DNA of 29,691 bases, from contig JAUSKS010000155.1 of the NCBI GenBank assembly GCA_030646595.1, forward strand, positions 1 through 29,691, written 5' to 3'. The position numbers were made by a program, and so were the translations under genes. Positions 8,428 to 16,846 of the stretch are shown piece after piece. Every line of letters starts with the position of its first letter. Position 1 is the first letter of the stretch. Under the pieces are notes generated by a model, which worked only from the letters and a program-made list of their open reading frames with translations, had not been told where the DNA came from and searched no databases. The stretch is from Gallionellaceae bacterium. Its GTDB lineage: Bacteria; Pseudomonadota; Gammaproteobacteria; Burkholderiales; Gallionellaceae.

Positions 8428-9030
8428 TCATTGATGCCGACCTATGCTGGGCGTAATACGATGAAAGGCGGTGCGTGCTTTGCGCATCTTGTCTTCCAAA
8501 TCAAAACCATATTTTGGATCCAACTCTTTCTTCAGTGGGCTATCTTTGTGATCGTGGCAATTCTGACATACCTTATCACCCAAGGTAGCGTAAGTTTGTC
8601 CCGCCGCCTGCACTTCAGAACGCTTGAATTCCAGCACCATGCGCTTATGAATTTCACGGTATTCCTTGCCGGGGCCATGGCACATCTCACAACCTATCCC
8701 TACCAGATCGGGAGTGGTTTCTACATCCTGAAAGCCACCTGGTTTTTTATAACCGGTGGTATGGCATTTAAAACATTTTTCATCCTTCTGGTAATTTTTT
8801 TCTGGCTCCAGTTTACCTTTGAGTTTTTCCGCAGGCTTTCTGCCTGCCGCCAGCAAATCAAAAGCTTTGGCATGTGCACTGCGCTGCCAGTCCAGCGCTT
8901 CTGCCTTGTGGCAACCGGTGCAAGCTTTATTGCCGACAAAAGCCGGTTCTTCCGGCCAGGCATGCCCCGCCATTGCCAAGGCAAGGCTGGCCATAACCAC
9001 TTGCGTAACCCTCCAAATTCTTTTTGTCAT
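8428..9030 (-). CDS. Tetraheme cytochrome c, c554 family
   Basis: 200 residues with a Sec signal peptide (basic start, hydrophobic stretch, AGHAWPEE cleavage region). Four heme motifs are present: CTGCH, CFKCH, CEMCH and CQNCH. The spacing and the GCEMCHGPGKEY segment match the cytochrome c554 family known from the hydroxylamine pathway of Nitrosomonas, but no hydroxylamine oxidoreductase gene is in the window. It is third in the minus-strand order after the decaheme cytochrome and the porin, with a 26-bp gap. It is therefore more likely a periplasmic electron carrier for the outer-membrane conduit. The protein is predicted to be soluble. Confidence 0.85.
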   Translation of the reverse strand: MTKRIWRVTQVVMASLALAMAGHAWPEEPAFVGNKACTGCHKAEALDWQRSAHAKAFDLLAAGRKPAEKLKGKLEPEKNYQKDEKCFKCHTTGYKKPGGFQDVETTPDLVGIGCEMCHGPGKEYREIHKRMVLEFKRSEVQAAGQTYATLGDKVCQNCHDHKDSPLKKELDPKYGFDLEDKMRKARTAFHRITPSIGRHQ

Positions 9031-9056
9031 TATTCTTGCCTGCTACTCCAGGCTGC

Positions 9057-11405
9057 TTAAAAATGGTAATTCAATACTGTGCTTAGCATAAAAGCACGGT
9101 AGGATGCGTTGGAACCACTTAACAACAATACGCCTGGCACAGCCGATGAGCCAGGAGAGTAACCATCTGTAGCCCAATCATTGGCGCGATAGGTTTCCAG
9201 CATAGCCCCTACCCTCACAGTGAGAGAGTCGCGCACATTATAGGTTCCTGAAATATCTATAGTGTGGCGTTTCCCCCGCAAGGCAGGCATATTACTGGGT
9301 GGAGGATTGATCGAGCTGGCAGGATCTGCTGTGAAACTGATGTCGGTATTAATCCGGGAGTATGCATAACTGAGCTGTACCGGAAGCTGATCTTCGAAAA
9401 AGCTCAGGGTAATATTAACGCCTAACGTATCCATTTTATCTTGCTGCTGCACTACCCAATCGTTGCGCGGGTCAGCAGAAGTAGTGGCCTTTAACCCCCC
9501 CGGCCAGTAGGCTCTGCTCGCCTGCTGCGAGTCAGTATGTTGGCGCGTGTAATACAGCGCGCAGGAAGAAAACTCATCCGGAGCAAGTGTGGTATCCAGA
9601 GTATAATTTTTTGCATTCTGTTTTTGTAATCCGAACTGGGTGGCGTTGTATTCATCCTGATTGTGGCTGGCATGCAGGCCAATAGTGAGATCAGCACGGG
9701 GCAGTAGTGTTACCCCTATACCTGCACGCCGACGATCGCGGTCAGCAATGTCAAACTGGCGCATGGCCGGAAGATTGTCGAAATAAGTGCCAGCAGCAAG
9801 TGTCGCCAGATAATCGCTGGTATGCACACTGTCGAAAACCCGTTTTTCATCGTATCCATCTGTACGCTTACGACCATGTGCTACATCCAGGAAGGCTGTC
9901 GCTCCAGCATCCCAGCGCTTGTTCAGTTTGGCGGTATAGGTATTTTCTATGGTTGAGCTTACAGCACGATAGCGGTAATCCTTTTGATCATGATCCAGGC
10001 CCAGTTTGAGAGTGGTACTGTGACCAAAATAATATGCGCTATCGAGCGTAATTTTATTTTGTTTGTAGTCATAAGGCTGATTGTACTCAGCGGCCCCCGA
10101 AGTTGTGGATACTTGATTGCCAGAATCATTAATGACCATCAGGTACAGATCGCGCGGAGTCCTATTATCGGTATCGTAATGGCGAAAACCTGCACGTAGT
10201 GATAGGGCAGGCAATGGCTGCGTAGCCAGATCAAGTTTGAACAAACTGGTATCAATGCGGGCGTTAAGTGAGCTACGTGGCAAGGGGGTAGTAATAGTTG
10301 AGGCTGGATTAATGGTATATGGCAGCAAAGCTTCGTTCTGCGTCATTACTCCTCGCTCGATCATGGCAGATAAACGCGTGGTGGTGGCCAATTTATAACT
10401 GCCGCTAAGGGAGAAACGCTGATGCTGATTGTCCGGCGACAAAGAAGTACGCCCGGCATCTGGATAGGGATCAGAGTACCACGGCGCATTAAACGGATTA
10501 TCCCAGGTCAGCGAGCTATCATTATTGGTAAAACGAGAATAGTAGTATTCCACATTTGCCTGACCGCGCTCACCATGCCAATCCAGGCCAGTGCGAAATT
10601 CATCGGTATGATAGTGAACCGGCTCCGGCACGACTAAACCCTGCGGCCCATCATTATCGGACAGCACAACCGCACCCAGTGATTTGACCCCATTTTTTAG
10701 ATAGCGTCGAAAAGAAAACGACAGGGTCACATTCTGAGCCGTTTCATAGGAAAAACTGGCATCGCCTTCTTTGCGCTTGGTTCCGAGATCCACGTTCTTC
10801 ATGCTGGCAGCAAGCGTGGTCATATTGCTGGTATCGTCGCTTTTTACAAAACCAGACGGCAGTGTCAGCACCGCTCCTCCTGCGCCATAGAATGGAGTCT
10901 GGCTATTATTGGACAGCAAATTATCCAGCTCGCCATATCCAAAATGCAGCTTGTATTTGCTCAGCGTCCCCGCATTTACATTTAATGTCCGATTGCTCAG
11001 CGCGATATCGTCAATTTTAAAATTCCAGTAGCGCTTCTCATTGTCTGCCCGAATATTGGCGGCACCGATTAGATAAACCGTATCGTTGCTTAGCCCGCTG
11101 AATTTTCCAAATTGAGCACTGGGGTTATCTATCTGCATTGCGGCTACCCCCACGGTCATGCTGCCCTTTATATTCTGTGTTGCTGACGCGCCCGCAGTTT
11201 TTGCTATTGCTAAAGGCTGCGCCACAACAGGTGCAGATGCGTTGGTATCAACTTGGGGTAAGTCTGTGTAGTTATCATCAAATTTCAGCAACGGCTGTTC
11301 GCCCTCTGTTTGCGCTGCTGCTATCCACGATGGCAATAGCAAAATAAAAAATGCCAGGCTTGTTATTTTGTTGCGCATCATTAAATTTTGCGAAGAGGGT
11401 CGCAT
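9057..11405 (-). CDS. mtoB: MtrB/PioB/MtoB-family outer-membrane porin of a cytochrome conduit
   Basis: 782 residues. The longest frame starts 3 bp after the decaheme stop, but internal Met codons at residues 9-10 (11381/11378) give a more typical signal peptide (MRNKIT, a hydrophobic stretch, then IAAAQ). The mature protein is made of alternating aromatic/polar strands and ends in LNYHF, an outer-membrane barrel C-terminus with terminal Phe. Length, strand pattern and the adjacent decaheme gene identify the MtrB/PioB family, which sheathes an MtrA-type cytochrome and lets electrons cross the outer membrane. It lacks the N-terminal CXXC of Shewanella MtrB; the only cysteine I see is in the FSSCALYY strand. 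The mtoB symbol is by family and likely taxon; orthology to the iron-oxidation genes of Sideroxydans is not proven. Confidence 0.85.
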   Translation of the reverse strand: MRPSSQNLMMRNKITSLAFFILLLPSWIAAAQTEGEQPLLKFDDNYTDLPQVDTNASAPVVAQPLAIAKTAGASATQNIKGSMTVGVAAMQIDNPSAQFGKFSGLSNDTVYLIGAANIRADNEKRYWNFKIDDIALSNRTLNVNAGTLSKYKLHFGYGELDNLLSNNSQTPFYGAGGAVLTLPSGFVKSDDTSNMTTLAASMKNVDLGTKRKEGDASFSYETAQNVTLSFSFRRYLKNGVKSLGAVVLSDNDGPQGLVVPEPVHYHTDEFRTGLDWHGERGQANVEYYYSRFTNNDSSLTWDNPFNAPWYSDPYPDAGRTSLSPDNQHQRFSLSGSYKLATTTRLSAMIERGVMTQNEALLPYTINPASTITTPLPRSSLNARIDTSLFKLDLATQPLPALSLRAGFRHYDTDNRTPRDLYLMVINDSGNQVSTTSGAAEYNQPYDYKQNKITLDSAYYFGHSTTLKLGLDHDQKDYRYRAVSSTIENTYTAKLNKRWDAGATAFLDVAHGRKRTDGYDEKRVFDSVHTSDYLATLAAGTYFDNLPAMRQFDIADRDRRRAGIGVTLLPRADLTIGLHASHNQDEYNATQFGLQKQNAKNYTLDTTLAPDEFSSCALYYTRQHTDSQQASRAYWPGGLKATTSADPRNDWVVQQQDKMDTLGVNITLSFFEDQLPVQLSYAYSRINTDISFTADPASSINPPPSNMPALRGKRHTIDISGTYNVRDSLTVRVGAMLETYRANDWATDGYSPGSSAVPGVLLLSGSNASYRAFMLSTVLNYHF

Positions 11406-11408
11406 GTT

Positions 11409-12308
11409 TTAGCGCTGAAAACGCGCACCGGATGGATGATTTGATCCATGTATCAATCCATGGCAGTTCAGGCAGGCCTTGCCTATCAAACGCATCTGCT
11501 CCGCGCTGCCACTGTTTCTGGTCAAGCTATTTGCGCTGTACAACTGGCTGGGATGCCATGCATCAGAATGGCAGTTCTGACACAAGTAGGGTAGTCGGCT
11601 CTTGAGAAAATTGGCATTGGCCGTACCGTGTGGATCGTGGCAGTTGGTGCAATCGTCTCGCACCGGCGCATGTTCCCATAAAAATGGCCCCCGTTTTTCT
11701 GAATGACATCCGTAACAGGTTTCATTGACTGAGGCAGCCTTGAGCAAGCCAGGGCCCTTGCCGCCATGAGGGTCATGGCATTTAGCACATTCTTTCGCAC
11801 CCTCTCCTCTGGGCATCATGGGGTTGAGGGTGTGCTTGACTTGTGCCCGTTTGGTCTGGTGGCAGGTAAAGCAAATACCGGCACGAACCGTCTCTCCGGC
11901 AGCATGAATGTTATGGCAATCGGCACAGCTTACGCCCCCCATGTCATGTGCGCTGCCGCGCCAATTGGCGTGGCTTTTATTATTTTCGTGGCAAGTCAGG
12001 CAGGAGCGGTTCTGGTCCGCAGGGGTAGCGCCGCCCTTCTTGAATGATTCGATTTTCATCGGTCCCGCGTAATCGTCTTGACCAGCCACTTCTTTATGGG
12101 CCGCTCCTGCGCCATGGCAAGATTGGCAACCCGCCTGCGCATCACCGCTGAACGCATGCCCGTGAACCCCGTCTTTAAAGGTCTGCATGGCGATTTTGTG
12201 GCACCCAGCACACTGCATATCATCTATACGCGCCACATCATCTGCTAATGCGCTGGTTAACAAACCAGACAATATCACCAGCAAAATCGCAGGGCCGAGC
12301 GTATTCAT
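11409..12308 (-). CDS. mtoA: Decaheme cytochrome c, MtrA/MtoA/DmsE family
   Basis: 299 residues with a Sec signal peptide (hydrophobic core and an ALADD cleavage region). Exactly ten CXXCH motifs can be counted: CAGCH, CQSCH, CLTCH, CADCH, CFTCH, CAKCH, CYGCH, CTNCH, CQNCH and CLNCH. Length and heme number match the periplasmic MtrA/PioA/MtoA/DmsE cytochromes that plug into an MtrB-type barrel. It is the first gene of the minus-strand cluster, with the porin gene starting 3 bp after its stop. The direction of electron flow (Fe(II) oxidation or reduction of external acceptors) cannot be read from the sequence. The gene symbol is a family-level choice. Confidence 0.9.
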   Translation of the reverse strand: MNTLGPAILLVILSGLLTSALADDVARIDDMQCAGCHKIAMQTFKDGVHGHAFSGDAQAGCQSCHGAGAAHKEVAGQDDYAGPMKIESFKKGGATPADQNRSCLTCHENNKSHANWRGSAHDMGGVSCADCHNIHAAGETVRAGICFTCHQTKRAQVKHTLNPMMPRGEGAKECAKCHDPHGGKGPGLLKAASVNETCYGCHSEKRGPFLWEHAPVRDDCTNCHDPHGTANANFLKSRLPYLCQNCHSDAWHPSQLYSANSLTRNSGSAEQMRLIGKACLNCHGLIHGSNHPSGARFQR

Positions 12309-12586
12309 GCAATGGTTATGCTGATAGCTAGCGCAATCATGGAAGTTTCAAATATAGCGGTGCACATGCCCTACCTCTCAATTTCGGTGGTTGCTGCTTG
12401 CTTATAGCCAGTGGGATGCCGATTATACCAATACCTGTAGGATGGCTGTTGATCTTGGTAAGCTGGGATTATTATTGAGTGATGAGGATGGCTATCTTGC
12501 CTGCATAGCCCACCAAATCAGGTTCCGTCACTTTTTATATTAGGTTATAGTGTTCACTTGTAATTTTCATTGTCCGGATCAAAGTA
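12309..12586. promoter_or_regulatory. Divergent control region between mtoA-like gene and autotransporter
   Basis: This 278-bp gap must hold the promoters of both the electron transfer cluster (leftward) and the cytochrome-autotransporter gene (rightward). Toward the right, a TATAGT -10 box at 12546-12551 lies 17 bp from a weak TTCCGT at 12523-12528. The octamer GGATGGCT occurs twice (near 12440 and 12486). I see no RNA gene and no strong terminator. Shared control of both sides is an inference from the divergent layout. Confidence 0.4.
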
Positions 12587-14305
12587 ATGGCTGCACGGTA
12601 TGAACTGCTGCCCACTATCATTCATTTTGCCAAACGCATTGGTATAGTCAACCGCTTAGCGTTGTTCGTCGGGTTAGTATTTTTCTCCACGGCGCAGGCA
12701 GCAACCACCAGTGGTGATGCTAGCAACGGCGCTTTACTGTGGGATACCTATCACTGTAGTGGTTGTCACAACACGCCCCCGGCTCAGAGGCAATTGAATG
12801 CTGCCAACGCCAGCAATGTTATTGACTATCAAATAACCAATGGCATGCTAACCAATCCTCCTGCTGCAGCGCGCAATGACATCGCGGCTTACATCGCCAC
12901 CCAAATCAGCGATCCCAACCCTGCCAACCTGGCAATACCTTACAACTCTGTTGGCACAGTTTTCAAGATTCCAGATATTTCGCTCAATACCGGTTTTAGC
13001 AATGACACATTCACCAGCATCGTAACGGTCTCCGGCCCCTCCAAAGGAACGGTCACCTTCAACAAACTGAATGCAACCTATACGCCCACGACAGGCCAGA
13101 TTGGTGCAGACAGTTTTACCTATAACGCCACTGGCCCGGCGGGTACTTCAAATATCAGGACAGTCACATTAGTCATAGCTGACCCACCGCCGGTGGTGAC
13201 CAATCCTGGAACTATGACTGCCACATCGGGATCAGCATTTAGTTATCAGATCGTAGCAACCAACTCACCTACCAGTTATAGCATCACCGCCATTGGGCTG
13301 ACTCTGGGTGTGAGTGTTAGCGGACTGGTTACGGGGACTTTGCCTACGGTTACCAGCCCGACTAACTATAGCGTTACCTTGAATGCGACCAATGCCAGCG
13401 GCACGGGTAGTCAAACTTTTACGCTGACAGTTAATCCATCCGCGCCGGTAGTGACTAATCCCGGCTCCATGACTGCGGCTTCAGGTGCAGCTTTCAGTTA
13501 CCAGATTGTAGCGACCAACTCACCTACCAGTTACAGCGTGACGGCAAGCGGATTGACTTTGAGTGTGAGTAGTAGCGGATTGGTTACCGGTACTTTGCCC
13601 ACAGTGACCAGCCCGACTGACTATAGCGTTACACTGAATGCAACTAATGCAGGGGGCACGGGCAGTCAGACTTTTACGCTGACAGTTAATCCATCCGCGC
13701 CGGTAGTGACTAATCCCGGTTCCATGACTGCGGCTTCAGGTGCAGCTTTCAGTTACCCGATTGTAGCGACTAATTCGCCTACCAGTTATAGCGTGACAGC
13801 TACTGGATTAACATTAAGTGTGAATGGCAGCGGCTTGGTCACAGGTACTTTGCCTACGGTTACCAGCCCGACTGACTATAGCGTTACACTGAGTGCTACT
13901 AATGCAGGGGGCACGGGTAGTCAGACTTTTACGCTGACAGTTAATCCACCCGCGCCGGTAGTGACTAATCCCGGTTCCATGACTGCGGCTTCAGGTGCAT
14001 TCAGTTACCAGATCATAGCGACTAATTCGCCTACCAGTTATAACGTGACAGCTACGGGCCTGACCTTAAGCGTGGATAGTAGTGGACTGGTCACAGGCAC
14101 TTTACCTGGAGTGGGCACCCCAACCAACTACAGTGTTACCCTGGATGCAAGCAATAGCACTGGGACGGGTAGCCAGACCTTTACCTTGACGGTTAACCCA
14201 GCGGGAGCACCCGTAACCACTAATCCCGGTTCCATGACTGCCGCATCGGGATCGGCCTTCAGTTACCAAATTGTAGCAACCAATCCCCTACCAGTTATAG
14301 CGTGA
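12587..14305 (+). CDS. Cytochrome c-Ig repeat-autotransporter fusion, N-terminal part (frameshifted)
   Basis: 572 residues before a premature stop. A long signal peptide (about 1-38, ending STAQA) is followed by a monoheme class I-like cytochrome c domain (about 39-110) with CSGCH at 57-61 and Met87 (ITNGMLTNPP) as the candidate axial ligand. A cadherin/Big_9-like domain follows (about 115-198, with GADSFTYNA). Then come tandem 85-residue putative Ig (He_PIG-like) repeats, of which the fifth is cut off. The reading shifts at a run of four C at 14285-14288, where all other repeats carry one more base. Restoring it joins this part to the next frame, giving one protein of about 1374 residues that ends in an autotransporter barrel. 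The gene is divergent from the decaheme/porin cluster. A sequencing error or a real mutation are both possible. Confidence 0.8.
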   Translation: MAARYELLPTIIHFAKRIGIVNRLALFVGLVFFSTAQAATTSGDASNGALLWDTYHCSGCHNTPPAQRQLNAANASNVIDYQITNGMLTNPPAAARNDIAAYIATQISDPNPANLAIPYNSVGTVFKIPDISLNTGFSNDTFTSIVTVSGPSKGTVTFNKLNATYTPTTGQIGADSFTYNATGPAGTSNIRTVTLVIADPPPVVTNPGTMTATSGSAFSYQIVATNSPTSYSITAIGLTLGVSVSGLVTGTLPTVTSPTNYSVTLNATNASGTGSQTFTLTVNPSAPVVTNPGSMTAASGAAFSYQIVATNSPTSYSVTASGLTLSVSSSGLVTGTLPTVTSPTDYSVTLNATNAGGTGSQTFTLTVNPSAPVVTNPGSMTAASGAAFSYPIVATNSPTSYSVTATGLTLSVNGSGLVTGTLPTVTSPTDYSVTLSATNAGGTGSQTFTLTVNPPAPVVTNPGSMTAASGAFSYQIIATNSPTSYNVTATGLTLSVDSSGLVTGTLPGVGTPTNYSVTLDASNSTGTGSQTFTLTVNPAGAPVTTNPGSMTAASGSAFSYQIVATNPLPVIA

Positions 14306-15228
14306 CAGCGGCCGGATTAACATTGAGCGTCAATGGCAGTGGCTTGGTCACGGGTACTTTACCTACAGTCACCAGTCCGACTAACTATAGCGTCACGCTG
14401 AGCGCGGCCAATGCCATAGGCACGGGTAGTCAGACTTTTACACTGACAGTTAATCCACCCGCGCCGGTGGTAACTAATCCCGGCACGATGTCTGCCACAT
14501 CGGGATCAGCCTTCAGTTACCAGATCATAGCAACCAACTCACCTACCAGTTACAGCGTAACGGCTGCCGGATTAACCTTGAGTGTGAATGGCAGCGGCTT
14601 GGTCACAGGCACTTTGCCCGCTGTTACCAGCGCGACCAATTACAGTATTACGCTGGATGCAAGCAGTGTGACCGGCACCGGTAGCCAGACCTTTACCCTG
14701 ACAGTTAATCCGCCCACCCCAGTGGTCAGCAATCCCGGCACCCTAACTACTTCTTCAGGTGCGGCTTTCAATTATCAGATCGTAGCAACCAATTCACCTA
14801 CCAGTTACGGCGTGACGGCTGCTGGATTAACATTAAGCGTGAATGGCAGCGGACTGGTTACAGGTACCGTGCCTACAGTGACCAGTCCGACTAACTATAG
14901 CGTCACACTGGATGCAAGCAATAGCGCGGGTACCGGCAGCCGGACCTTTACCCTGACAGTTAACCCACCATCCCCAGCAATCACCAATCCCGGCACTCTG
15001 ACTGCTACTTCAGGTGCCGCTTTTAGTTACCAGATCATAGCGACCAACTCACCTACCAGCTACAGCGTGACGGCTACCGGATTAGCATTAAGTGTGAATG
15101 GCAGCGGTTTGGTTACGGGTACTTTACCTACAGTGACCAGCCCGACTGACTACAGCGTTACGCTGAATGCGACCAATGTGAGCGGCACAGCCAGCCAGAC
15201 TTTTACTTTGACAGTCAATCCACAAGCG
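13190..15228 (+). repeat. Eight tandem 255-bp (85-residue) Ig-like repeats
   Basis: Repeat starts (the Pro codon of the PVVTNPG-type motif) fall at 13190, 13445, 13700, 13955, 14210, 14464, 14719 and 14974, and the array ends at 15228. Every unit is 255 bp except the fifth, which is 254 bp. Conserved cores include SGAAFSYQI, ATNSPTSY, GLVTGTLPTVTSPT and GTGSQTFTLTVNP. Units 2-4 are nearly identical in DNA, which suggests recent duplication or gene conversion. The fold is probably a putative Ig (He_PIG-type) domain forming a surface stalk. Confidence 0.95.
14285..14288 (+). other. Frameshift site: one base missing in repeat 5
   Basis: The other seven repeats read AA(C/T)TC(A/G)CCTACC here, while repeat 5 reads AATCCCCTACC, one base shorter, around a run of four C. 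The unit length drops from 255 to 254 bp and the frame changes, ending at the stop at 14303-14305. The indel is placed with confidence; whether it is biological or a sequencing/assembly error is not decidable here. Confidence 0.85.
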
Positions 15229-16710
15229 CCTATTGCCGCACCAGCGGCGATGACTGTTGCAGTTAACGCCTCAGCAACGCTGGATTTAGCGCTATCCATC
15301 ACAGGCTCTGTCACCAGCATAAATATTGTGTCCGCAGCCGCTCATGGCACAACCATCGTGAGTGGCACACAGGTGACCTACACCCCTAACCATGATTACT
15401 TTGGCTCTGATACATTTTCCTATGTCGCTATTGGAAGTGGCGGTTCGTCGGCAGCGGCGGTAGTCAACGTAACTATCGTAGGCCGGCCTGATCCGGCAAA
15501 AGATGCCCGGGTAATCGGCTTGCTCGATAGCCAGATTGCCACCGCCCAACGCTTTGCCAAGGCGCAGATTTCCAATTTTCAGCAGCGTCTGGAAAAATTA
15601 CACCGCGTTTCTCCGGCCATCACAGCGAGCGATCTTGCAGCACTGGTAGCGCACGACAGTAATCCATCTAATAATTTAGCGCCGGGGCCGCGTGCTGATA
15701 ATGTTGGCTTTGCAACCTATAAGAATAATCCGTGGTATTTTCCAAACTCCCGTGAAAGCATCACAGCCAGCGGCTCGCCCCAGCTGGCTAATCTTATTGT
15801 TGGTGTCCTCACCACATCTTCCATTAATTTAGCCATGTTGCCCGACAGTGATAACACAGCGCCCGGCGCGCTGGAGCAAACTGAGATATGGGGAGCAGGC
15901 AACCTGCGTTATGGCACCCACAACCAGCGTTCAGGTGGAGTAATTGATTTCAGCACCGATGGCATCAGCATCGGGGCAGACCGCCGTATAGATGAAGCAT
16001 TATCGCTGGGCATGGGGATGGGTTATGCGCGCGACAAAAGTACGATAGGCACAGATGGTACAGGAACCGCCTCTCACGCCCGCTCTGTAGCTGCATATGG
16101 CAGCTATCTGCTGACACCAACCTTATTCATGGACGGACTGATCGGTTATGGAAAACTGAATTTCGATACCACACGCTATGTGCAACCCATTAATGACTTT
16201 GCTTATAGTCAGCGCGAAGGCAATCAAATATTTGCCTCGCTGGCGGCTGGATATGAATATCGCACCGATGGCATGCTGCTGTCACCTTATGGCCGACTGG
16301 ATTTCGCTACCGAACATTTGTATGCGACAACTGAAACAGGCGCGGGATTGTACGCACTGAATTATGCCAGCCAGACCTCCCATGCCAGCCAAGTATCGGG
16401 GGGTATACGCACCGAGCTCAGCCACCACGCAGATTTTGGCTGGATATTGCCGCATGCCCGTATTGAGTATCAGCGCAATACTGAAGAAGGTCAGCAGGCT
16501 TCCATCGCTTATGCTGATTTGCTTAATGGTCCCCGATATGAGATTGCCTCAGCCATAGTAAACACCAACTCGGTGGTATTGGGCATAGGAAGTAACTTTA
16601 TCTTGCGTAGCGGGTTAAAAATAGGCATAGACTATCAATCCCTGCATTCCGCGGGACATGAAAAAAATCAGGTGCTCAATTTCAGGTTATCGAAAGAATT
16701 GCATAATTAA
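14302..16710 (+). CDS. Cytochrome c-Ig repeat-autotransporter fusion, C-terminal part
   Basis: This is the continuation of the preceding frame; the GTG at 14302 is inside repeat 5 and is not a real start. It holds the rest of repeat 5, repeats 6-8, a cadherin/Big_9-like domain (with PNHDYFGSDTFSYVA), a helical linker (about residues 400-480) and a C-terminal autotransporter beta-domain of about 280 residues (from EIWGAGNLRYG onward, alternating strands). The barrel ends in LSKELHN rather than in Phe/Trp, which is unusual but occurs in the family. The expected role of the barrel is to export the N-terminal passenger (cytochrome plus repeats) to the cell surface. As the sequence stands, the barrel half has no signal peptide and would not be exported. 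Confidence 0.8.
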   Translation: MTAAGLTLSVNGSGLVTGTLPTVTSPTNYSVTLSAANAIGTGSQTFTLTVNPPAPVVTNPGTMSATSGSAFSYQIIATNSPTSYSVTAAGLTLSVNGSGLVTGTLPAVTSATNYSITLDASSVTGTGSQTFTLTVNPPTPVVSNPGTLTTSSGAAFNYQIVATNSPTSYGVTAAGLTLSVNGSGLVTGTVPTVTSPTNYSVTLDASNSAGTGSRTFTLTVNPPSPAITNPGTLTATSGAAFSYQIIATNSPTSYSVTATGLALSVNGSGLVTGTLPTVTSPTDYSVTLNATNVSGTASQTFTLTVNPQAPIAAPAAMTVAVNASATLDLALSITGSVTSINIVSAAAHGTTIVSGTQVTYTPNHDYFGSDTFSYVAIGSGGSSAAAVVNVTIVGRPDPAKDARVIGLLDSQIATAQRFAKAQISNFQQRLEKLHRVSPAITASDLAALVAHDSNPSNNLAPGPRADNVGFATYKNNPWYFPNSRESITASGSPQLANLIVGVLTTSSINLAMLPDSDNTAPGALEQTEIWGAGNLRYGTHNQRSGGVIDFSTDGISIGADRRIDEALSLGMGMGYARDKSTIGTDGTGTASHARSVAAYGSYLLTPTLFMDGLIGYGKLNFDTTRYVQPINDFAYSQREGNQIFASLAAGYEYRTDGMLLSPYGRLDFATEHLYATTETGAGLYALNYASQTSHASQVSGGIRTELSHHADFGWILPHARIEYQRNTEEGQQASIAYADLLNGPRYEIASAIVNTNSVVLGIGSNFILRSGLKIGIDYQSLHSAGHEKNQVLNFRLSKELHN

Positions 16711-16740
16711 GGATATGGACAGGTTTATAAAATTGTATGG
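16577..16740 (+). repeat. Direct repeat copy A: autotransporter 3' end plus asmA 5' fragment
   Basis: This includes the last 44 or so codons of the autotransporter gene, its stop, an AAGGAT Shine-Dalgarno sequence and a short frame from ATG 16714 (MDRFIKLYGG, then stop). That frame matches the start of asmA (MNRFLKFALW). The same order recurs at 17886-18051 with roughly three quarters identity by eye. Copy A therefore ends in a dead asmA start. Confidence 0.8.
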
Positions 16741-16802
16741 TGGATAATTTCCTTTTTCTTCTGTCGTCACCTCAGCAAACAAGGCAGTAAATTGTTTTGT
16801 GG

Positions 16803-16823
16803 TTTTATCAAATTGTGATAAAA
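16803..16823 (+). promoter_or_regulatory. Perfect inverted repeat upstream of selU
   Basis: TTTTATCA-AATTG-TGATAAAA is a perfect 8-bp inverted repeat with a 5-nt centre, 23 bp before the selU ATG. It could be an operator or a hairpin in the leader. No followed T-tract supports a rightward terminator for the autotransporter gene, so an operator is somewhat favoured. Confidence 0.4.
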
Positions 16824-16846
16824 GAGGGATTTAGATATTTTTAGGT

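Noticed and set aside
8395..9060. Long open frame on the plus strand opposite the c554-family gene
   Set aside because: The minus-strand frame has a signal peptide and four CXXCH motifs. The plus frame is its antisense shadow with no recognisable features.
14302..14304. GTG as a real start for a second autotransporter gene
   Set aside because: It lies in the middle of repeat 5, has no ribosome binding site or signal peptide, and the 254-bp unit shows a simple indel instead.
13190..15228. CRISPR-like or satellite array
   Set aside because: The units are 255 bp, open in frame and encode an Ig-like domain; there are no short repeats with unique spacers.
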